Assembly: GCA_039800205.1 (NCBI GenBank)
Contig: JBDLRB010000096.1
Span: forward strand, 1 to 39,553
Length of the DNA stretch: 39,553 nt
Direction: 5' to 3'
DNA from: SYIM01 sp039800205
GTDB taxonomy: Bacteria; Pseudomonadota; Gammaproteobacteria; Burkholderiales; Burkholderiaceae_E
The translations under genes and the position numbers were made by a program. Of this stretch, positions 34,303-39,553 are shown one piece after another; positions within the stretch are counted from its first letter, which is position 1; every line of letters starts with the position of its first letter. The notes below the pieces were generated by a model. The model searched no databases and had not been told where the DNA came from. It saw only the letters and a program-made list of their open reading frames with translations.

Positions 34303-34321
34303 GTGTTGAAGGAACGAACCT

Positions 34322-36049
34322 ATGGACGAGTCCCCGGGGCTGGAATCGCGAACGGCAGGTGAGCAGTTCCTGCGCCAATTGGCCCGACGCGGCGTGTCCT
34401 GGTTCTTCGCGAATTCTGGCACGGATTTTCCGTCGCTGGTCGAGGCCATCGCCCGTTCCGCCGCAGAGAGCGACGCCATCCCCCGGCCACTGCTCGTTCC
34501 CCACGAAAACGTCGCGGTCGGTATGGCCTACGGCGCAACCCTTGCGACGGGCGAGCCACAGGCGGTGATGGTTCATGTCAACGTCGGTACCGCGAATGCG
34601 CTCTGTGGCCTGATCAACGCATCACGCGAGAATGTTCCGATGCTGCTCGCGGCCGGTCGTACGCCCTGGATGGAGCAGGGCCCACCTGCCAGCCGTTCGC
34701 TGAATATTCACTGGGCTCAGGAGATGTTCGATCAGGCGGGGATGGTGCGCGAGCATGTCAAATGGGACTATGAGCTGCGCGCCCCCGAGCAGCTACCCGA
34801 TGTGCTGGATCGGGCGCTCGCCCTTGCCCGCAGCGAGCCCGCGGGTCCGGTCTATCTGAGTTTGCCGAGAGAGGTGCTCGACCGCCCGGCTCCAGACTGC
34901 GAAAGCGAGCCGCGGCAGCGCCCGACCGGACGGGTCGAGCCCGATCCGCGCGTCATCGAGCGCGTGGCGGCCGCGCTCGCCCGAGCGCGTCACCCGTTGA
35001 TCATCACGGCCCGCGCGGGTCGCACACCGTCGACGGTACCGATCCTCGCAGACTGCGCCACGCGTTGGGCCTTGCCGGTGGTCGAGTATCGACCGCGCTA
35101 CCTGTGCCTTCCCGCGAGCCACCCGATGCATGCAGGTTACGAGACGGGGCCCTGGCTTGAGGAGGCGGATCTGATCCTGGTGCTCGATTGTGACGTGCCC
35201 TGGATCCCGGCGCAGATCGCGCCCCGCGCGGAGGTCCAGGTGATCCAGGTGGGACACGATCCACTGTTCGCCCGCTACCCGATGCGGGGTTTCGCCTCGG
35301 ACGAAACGATTGCGGTCGGACCGCGCGAATTCCTGCTGGCCCTTCAGCGTGCGATGCGTGGTATCCAGCCTGATCCGACCCTGGTCGAAACCCGACGTCA
35401 GCGCGTGATCGAGCGAAACGAAGCCCGTCGGCATGCGCTGAGACGTCAGATCGAGTCCGGCCAGTCCACGAACCCGATCAGCATGGTGGCGGTCAGCCAC
35501 GCCCTGGGCGAGGCGTTGCGACGCCAGGGCGGGTCGTCGGTCGTGGTCAACGAATATTCGCTGAGTCCGGCGGGCTTGCGGATGGAAGAGCCGGGTTCGC
35601 TCTTCGGTCCCAGCCCGGTCGGCGGTCTGGGGTGGGGGTTGCCGGCCGCGCTCGGGATCAAGCTTGCCCGGCCCGAGACCCTGGTCGTCGCGGGGTTGGG
35701 TGATGGGTGCTACAGCTTTGCCAATCCGGTGGCGTGTCACCACACCGCAGCGATGCACGGTCTACCGGTCCTGACCGTTGTTCTTGACAACGGTGGCTAT
35801 GGTGCGGTGGATCGAGCGACCGCCGCCCTGTACCCTCACGGTCTGGCGATGCAGGGTCGGGCGCAGGGCGCGGCGATGCCGCTCGTCTCGCTCGAGCCTC
35901 AGCCCCGTTTCGACCAGGTCGTTGAGTCCTGTGGCGGATGGGGCCGCCGGGTCGAGCAGTACGAGCAGTTGGGCTCGGCGCTCGATCAGGCCATTCATCA
36001 GGTGATGGTCGAGCGGCGACAGGCCTTGCTGCACGTCCGCTGCGCTTGA
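34322..36049 (+). CDS. Thiamine diphosphate-dependent enzyme (IlvB/decarboxylase family)
   Basis: Three-domain ThDP enzyme, 575 residues; AAGGA lies 8 nt before the ATG. The N-terminal Pyr domain has the catalytic glutamate E62 in LLVPHENVAVGMAYG. The central domain follows from about 200. The C-terminal PP domain has GLGDG near 460 and, 27 residues on, DNGGYGAV; this is the GDG-X-NN cofactor motif with Asp in place of the first Asn. No FAD or regulatory subunit is visible. It could be a 2-oxo-acid decarboxylase, a carboligase or a sulfo/phosphonopyruvate-type decarboxylase; true acetolactate synthase is less likely as no ilvN follows. Confidence 0.9.
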   Translation: MDESPGLESRTAGEQFLRQLARRGVSWFFANSGTDFPSLVEAIARSAAESDAIPRPLLVPHENVAVGMAYGATLATGEPQAVMVHVNVGTANALCGLINASRENVPMLLAAGRTPWMEQGPPASRSLNIHWAQEMFDQAGMVREHVKWDYELRAPEQLPDVLDRALALARSEPAGPVYLSLPREVLDRPAPDCESEPRQRPTGRVEPDPRVIERVAAALARARHPLIITARAGRTPSTVPILADCATRWALPVVEYRPRYLCLPASHPMHAGYETGPWLEEADLILVLDCDVPWIPAQIAPRAEVQVIQVGHDPLFARYPMRGFASDETIAVGPREFLLALQRAMRGIQPDPTLVETRRQRVIERNEARRHALRRQIESGQSTNPISMVAVSHALGEALRRQGGSSVVVNEYSLSPAGLRMEEPGSLFGPSPVGGLGWGLPAALGIKLARPETLVVAGLGDGCYSFANPVACHHTAAMHGLPVLTVVLDNGGYGAVDRATAALYPHGLAMQGRAQGAAMPLVSLEPQPRFDQVVESCGGWGRRVEQYEQLGSALDQAIHQVMVERRQALLHVRCA

Positions 36050-36121
36050 TCAAACGTGGCTCGCCAGCCCTTGCGCGTGTCGTGCGGGTCGACGGTCACC
36101 GGCGATGGCTGCGGGCGGCGT
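36050..36121. other. Convergent intergenic gap
   Basis: 72 bp between two convergent stops. I see only weak GC-rich pairings and no clear terminator. Confidence 0.4.
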
Positions 36122-37711
36122 TCAGGTCTCCAGCGCGCCCGGGTTAAAGATCCGATCGGGATCAAACGCGTGTTTCAGCGCCCGAAGCGCTTGTGCTGTC
36201 CCAGGGATGCGGGTGCTCAGGAAGGGATACTGGCGACCGATCTGCAGGTGCGTCGCACCCATCTCGGCCCAGCGGGTGACGATCGCCTGCCGGATGCGTG
36301 ACACGGCTTCTCGTGCCGCTGGATTCGCGGCATGAGCGGGCAGCTTTTCAAAGTGCTCGGGCGCGATGTATTCGCGATGGATCGGCAGGGCGGCATCCCG
36401 CCAGTACACGATGGGCTCGAGGCCGAAGGTACTCGGGCCGTTGACGCCAATGAGGTAGCCCCAGCGCAGTGAGTGTCGATCGACGTCTGCACGGTGCGCC
36501 TCGAAGACGGCTTCAGTGGCCGCGTAAAGCTGCTCGGCGAGGCTGTTGGGCACCTGAGCGTGGAACCAGACGATCCGCTCCCCCTCGGGGCCCAGCATCC
36601 GGTTGAGGCGGCGAAAGGGCGACGCCCGCACCACCTTGGGCAAGCTGTCGGGCAGATCGCGTGCGCCGTGGCGCGCAGCAATGCTGCGCGCCTGATCCAT
36701 CCGCCACTGGGCCTCACCGTCGGTAAAGCCCTCGGTTACAACGCTCATCAGGAAGCCCACATCGCCGGCGAAGCGACGGCCGTGGAAGGCGAGTGTCGCC
36801 GCATCGCGCAAACCCGCCAGAAGCGAGCGTTGCGCAGAAAAGACCTTGCGAAACGATTCGAGATCCTCCTGTAAGCCTTCAAAGCGCATTCGCAGGTCGA
36901 CCAGGAAGGGGTCCATTGCGAAGCATTCGGACGCCAGCAGATCCGCGCCGATTGAAGTCATTGTCTTGAACATCGATCCCGCATCGCTGAACGCGAAGGA
37001 GGCCGTCCTCAGGATCGGCGCACGGGGAATCAGCTGGAGGGCGATCCGGGTCTTGATGCCGTGCGCACCGCAATCGCCCAGGAAGCATCCGGTGAGATCC
37101 GGACCGTAGTAGCGATAGAACGGCGTCGCCTCGCTCGTGGTACCCCAGGATCCGGTACGGACGAGCGATCCATCGCCCACCACCACTTCGAGGGCCAGGA
37201 CCGATTCGGCCGCACTCCCACGATTGCCCGAACCGAAGAATTTGGCGCCCTGTGACAGGGCCCCGCCGACGGTGGCGTGCTTGCCTGAAAAGGTGCCCCA
37301 GAACGGTGTGCGCAGTCCGAGGGGCTTCAAGGCCTCATCCAGCTGCTCCCAGGTCACACCCGGCTCGACGATCACATACCGGTCATCCGCATGGATCGCC
37401 ACGATTCGGTCCAGGGAGCGCAGGTCGACCATCACGGTGTGGGCATTGGCGGGCACATAGCCTGCGCTGTAGGATAGTCCCGCTCCGCGGGGCGCCAGAC
37501 TGAGGCCGTGCTCCCGGGCCAGTCGAACCAGAGACTGAACCTCCTCGGCCCCTTTGGGGCGCACGATGGCCAGCGGTGCGGCGGCCCCTTCAAAGAAGAT
37601 GTCGTGGCGCGCCGAATCCAGGGCGAGGGCGTCCGCCTGAACACGATCAGCACCCAACAAGGCCGACAGTTGATAGAGAATCGAAGTGAGGTCCATGGGA
37701 GCGATCATCAA
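36122..37711 (-). CDS. FAD-binding oxidoreductase (VAO/PCMH type)
   Basis: Flavoprotein with the VAO-type FAD domain in its N-terminal half: LAPRGAGLSYSAGYV near 75-90, VIVEPGVTWEQLDEAL near 125, and FSGKHATVGGALSQGAKFFGSGNRGS near 155-180, where pyrophosphate and flavin bind. The C-terminal half resembles the 4-cresol/vanillyl-alcohol/D-lactate oxidase type; it includes WYRDA-like YWRDAALPIHREYI and ends in HAFDPDRIFNPGAL, the typical closing motif. It spans 529 residues from 37711; a second ATG at 37696 may be used. It probably oxidises a hydroxy acid or phenolic alcohol. A covalent-FAD residue could not be assigned. Confidence 0.9.
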   Translation of the reverse strand: MMIAPMDLTSILYQLSALLGADRVQADALALDSARHDIFFEGAAAPLAIVRPKGAEEVQSLVRLAREHGLSLAPRGAGLSYSAGYVPANAHTVMVDLRSLDRIVAIHADDRYVIVEPGVTWEQLDEALKPLGLRTPFWGTFSGKHATVGGALSQGAKFFGSGNRGSAAESVLALEVVVGDGSLVRTGSWGTTSEATPFYRYYGPDLTGCFLGDCGAHGIKTRIALQLIPRAPILRTASFAFSDAGSMFKTMTSIGADLLASECFAMDPFLVDLRMRFEGLQEDLESFRKVFSAQRSLLAGLRDAATLAFHGRRFAGDVGFLMSVVTEGFTDGEAQWRMDQARSIAARHGARDLPDSLPKVVRASPFRRLNRMLGPEGERIVWFHAQVPNSLAEQLYAATEAVFEAHRADVDRHSLRWGYLIGVNGPSTFGLEPIVYWRDAALPIHREYIAPEHFEKLPAHAANPAAREAVSRIRQAIVTRWAEMGATHLQIGRQYPFLSTRIPGTAQALRALKHAFDPDRIFNPGALET

Positions 37712-37874
37712 GAGGGTGTGTGCGCAGGGACTGGCTTGAAGCCCAGTGGCTGACGAGGCTGTTCGCCGATGCTAACATCCGGGCGATCCATGAAAGGCCC
37801 GGGACAGGGCCGGGCGAGGCCCCTGCTGCGTGGAGGGCCTGCCTGTCGTACAGTCGTCATCAGGAGGGACAGGT
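37712..37874. other. Divergent promoter region
   Basis: 163 bp between the FAD oxidase and the small hypothetical gene. It contains the promoter at 37750-37778 and a GGCCC/GGGCC hairpin near 37796-37812 in the leader. Confidence 0.5.
37750..37778 (+). promoter_or_regulatory. Extended -10 promoter candidate for the hypothetical/methyltransferase pair
   Basis: CTGACG (37750-37755), exact 17-bp spacer, and TGC-TAACAT (-10 at 37773-37778 with a TG extension). Each hexamer matches 4 of 6. Confidence 0.4.
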
Positions 37875-38216
37875 GTGACCGTTGATCATGCGGACCGTTC
37901 GGAGTTCCAGCCCTTGAAGTTTTCCGGGCTGGCCGGGCTCGGTGAGCCCGATCCGATGGACAGTGCACGGCTGATGGGCATGATCACTGCACTCGCCGCC
38001 GAGGTCTATGTGCTCAAGGCTGAAGTACAGCGCCTGCGCCTGGCCCTGGAGGCTTCAGGTGCAACCAGCGCCGCAGAACTTGAGTGGGCGGGCCAGAGCC
38101 CGGCCATGCGCGACTGGTTCAGTGCGGAGGAGGCGGCTTTCGGTCAGGCGTTGCTGCGTCCCTTCACGCACCCTGACGAGGCGCCGGATGTCTCCGGCCG
38201 AATGGGGGGGCGCTGA
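37875..38216 (+). CDS. Uncharacterised small protein with central coiled coil
   Basis: I do not recognise this protein. A GTG at 37875, preceded by AGGAGG (37862-37867) at 7 nt, gives 113 residues. After a polar start it has a leucine-spaced helix of about residues 28-60 (MDSARLMGMITALAAEVYVLKAEVQRLRLAL), probably a coiled coil, then a patch WAGQSPAMRDWFSAEEAAF and a disordered acidic tail. There is no signal peptide or membrane segment. The next gene starts 1 nt after its stop, so it is co-translated with the methyltransferase and may be its partner or regulator. Confidence 0.7.
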   Translation: MTVDHADRSEFQPLKFSGLAGLGEPDPMDSARLMGMITALAAEVYVLKAEVQRLRLALEASGATSAAELEWAGQSPAMRDWFSAEEAAFGQALLRPFTHPDEAPDVSGRMGGR

Positions 38217-38217
38217 T

Positions 38218-39312
38218 ATGGTGCCGCCCGCATCGCGTGCCTGGCAGGGCAGTTTCCAGGCGGAGGCCTACCAGAGTTTTTTTGCGGGTCTCAAGCGTCA
38301 TTGGGTCGGCGCGCTGTATCGCCAGGTGGTGGATCGGGCGCACCTCCAGGTCGAGGATCAGCCGGCTCGGATCGAGTCGAGCCTGCGGACGGACCCGGCA
38401 TATCGACTGTATGCCTGGCTCGAGCGGCGCATCCAGCAGTTCAAGTGGTCGGGCCGATGGGGCTTCTCCGCCTTGACAAGTGCGGATCGCGATCGCCTGA
38501 TGGACTGTCTCAAGGCCGCTGATGGGCTGCCCAATCTTCGCCTCGATCCTGGCATGCCCATGCCCGAGTATGTGACCCAGACCGAGACGCATCAGCAGCC
38601 GGGGGGCCTCTGGCGCGATCCGGTCAATGCCTACGCGCTCGCCTGGTACACAACGGGTCTGTCGTTTGCGGGCTCTGATCCCGACGCACTGGTCGATTTT
38701 TACGCAAAGCGGATCCGTGAGCGCTGCGAGGCGCTGGGTCTTCGGCCACGGGCCATCCTCGATGAGGGCTGCACCGCGGGGCGATCGACCCGCGCAATCG
38801 AGCGGGCCCTTCCGGGTGTCGAGCTGTCCGGGTGCGACGTCTGCGAAGGCAGCCTGCGGCTGGGCGCCTTGCGTGCGGTCGAAGAAGGGAGCGCAATCCG
38901 TCTGGTCCAATGCAGCGTCGAAGCGCTTGCGTTTCCGGATCGTTCGTTTGATGTCGTGGCCTCCCACTGGCTCTGGCACGAGCTTCCGGTCGATGCAATC
39001 CAGCGCTCGATCCTCGAGGCACGCAGAGTCCTGCGCCCCGGCGGTTTATTCGTGGCCTACGACATGATGGCGGCGGTGGGCGGGCCGATCGGCGAGTGGT
39101 TACTGAGCGGTTATGCTGCGCGCAACAACGAGCCCTACGCGCACACCCTGCTGGGCTTTGACTGGCGAGCAGCGCTCACCGAGGCCGGCTTCACCAATCT
39201 GCAGTGTCAGTATGGGCTGCCCGGGGATCCGGGTCCCGACCCCCCGACCGAACTGCCGCCGCGCCGGCTGCATCCGATGTTTTTCGTGTCCGCTGTCTCG
39301 ACAGGACATTGA
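38218..39312 (+). CDS. Class I SAM-dependent methyltransferase with N-terminal extension
   Basis: 364 residues from ATG 38218. The methyltransferase domain covers about 170-310: motif I ILDEGCTAGRST (180-191), acidic end of strand 2 at SGCDVC (D207), CSVEALAFPDRSFDVVASHWLWHEL (motif II/III region), and RRVLRPGGLFVAYD (270-282). The first about 165 residues are not part of the Rossmann core and are helical with several Trp/Tyr. In motif I the usual D/E-x-G-C-G-x-G reads DEGCTAG, so the third glycine is replaced. Substrate is unknown. It is coupled to the small upstream gene. Confidence 0.88.
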   Translation: MVPPASRAWQGSFQAEAYQSFFAGLKRHWVGALYRQVVDRAHLQVEDQPARIESSLRTDPAYRLYAWLERRIQQFKWSGRWGFSALTSADRDRLMDCLKAADGLPNLRLDPGMPMPEYVTQTETHQQPGGLWRDPVNAYALAWYTTGLSFAGSDPDALVDFYAKRIRERCEALGLRPRAILDEGCTAGRSTRAIERALPGVELSGCDVCEGSLRLGALRAVEEGSAIRLVQCSVEALAFPDRSFDVVASHWLWHELPVDAIQRSILEARRVLRPGGLFVAYDMMAAVGGPIGEWLLSGYAARNNEPYAHTLLGFDWRAALTEAGFTNLQCQYGLPGDPGPDPPTELPPRRLHPMFFVSAVSTGH

Positions 39313-39350
39313 AACCAATTCTTCATCACCCTTTACGAGAGGAACCCAGC

Positions 39351-39553
39351 ATGAATCCATCGAAAAACAGTCGCCGTTCGCTGCTCGCCCTGGCCTGCGC
39401 GATGACGACCGGCGCCGCCCTCCTGGCCACGCCGGTCGCCCAGGCACAGGATGCTGCGGCCAGCTTTCCCAATAAGTCCGTCCGTATCGTCATCCCCTTT
39501 CCGCCGGGCGGGCCCACCGACATGGTCGCGCGCGCAGTGGGGGCCAAGCTCCA
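39351..39553 (+). CDS. Tripartite tricarboxylate transporter receptor (Bug family), 3' truncated by window edge
   Basis: Start of a second Bug receptor. GAGAGGA lies upstream of the ATG at 39351. The first 67 residues show an export signal (SRRSLLALACAMTTGAALLA, cleaved near AQAQD) and FPNKSVRIVIPFPPGGPTDMVAR, the diagnostic mature start. The SRRSLL part hints at Tat, but an ordinary Sec signal is equally possible. The rest lies beyond the window. Confidence 0.92.
   Translation, partial: MNPSKNSRRSLLALACAMTTGAALLATPVAQAQDAAASFPNKSVRIVIPFPPGGPTDMVARAVGAKL

Noticed and set aside
34322..36049. Biosynthetic acetolactate synthase
   Set aside because: No ilvN or ilvC next to it, and the neighbours are catabolic.
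1..39553. CRISPR arrays, IS elements, tRNA-linked att sites
   Set aside because: No regularly spaced repeats, transposase or integrase genes, or tRNA genes were found by eye.

Overview
The window is a gene-dense, GC-rich bacterial chromosome segment, most likely from a betaproteobacterium of the Burkholderiales. Three things point there: two Bug-type tripartite tricarboxylate transporter (TTT) receptor genes, a LexA box of the CTGT-N8-ACAG type (beta/gamma rather than alphaproteobacterial) at a dnaE2 gene, and abundant solute-binding-protein-plus-catabolic-enzyme clusters. I see no tRNA, rRNA, CRISPR, IS element or phage gene, and no gene-free stretch longer than about 250 bp.

Layout, left to right. 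(1) 1-1952: 3' part of a hydantoinase A/oxoprolinase gene, convergent with a carboxymuconolactone-decarboxylase-like gene. (2) 2813-6552: operon of an NMT1/SsuA-type binding protein, ATPase, permease and an AstE/aspartoacylase-like M14 deacylase. (3) 6589-7692 (minus): threonine-aldolase-family PLP enzyme. (4) 7827-11152: GldA-type ATPase overlapping a fused GldF-GldG membrane protein, closed by a strong hairpin. (5) 11199-13475: divergent endonuclease/exonuclease/phosphatase-family and M20 peptidase genes. (6) 13472-16783 (minus): SOS-controlled error-prone polymerase dnaE2 without imuA/imuB beside it. (7) 16878-18200: PCu(A)C copper chaperone and glycerophosphodiesterase. (8) 18326-23226: cysteine hydrolase, TTT receptor, class III CoA-transferase, amidase, DUF1330 protein. 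(9) 32466-23285 (minus): NIPSNAP protein, a MalEFGK-type ABC importer, then coxM-coxS-coxL-coxG-like molybdenum hydroxylase genes in 4-nt overlaps. (10) 32808-33470: divergent TetR regulator. (11) 34269-37711: amidohydrolase, ThDP enzyme and FAD oxidase. (12) 37875-39312: uncharacterised small protein plus SAM methyltransferase; then the start of a second TTT receptor gene.

The most interesting unit is region 9/10. An importer of the carbohydrate/polyol class is translationally coupled to a xanthine-dehydrogenase-family enzyme whose active-site loop is not that of CO dehydrogenase, so an imported organic molecule is the likely substrate. A near-identical palindrome (consensus TCGTCARGYGACGAYAAA) lies in the tetR/NIPSNAP intergenic region and again over the -35 region of a good sigma70-like promoter in front of the importer/hydroxylase genes. 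This makes a coherent, testable TetR regulon.

Overall the window looks like a catabolic accessory region: three importer classes, at least five amide- or ester-type hydrolases and several redox enzymes, with a few housekeeping genes between. Substrates cannot be read from the sequence. All coordinates and residue numbers were worked out by eye.
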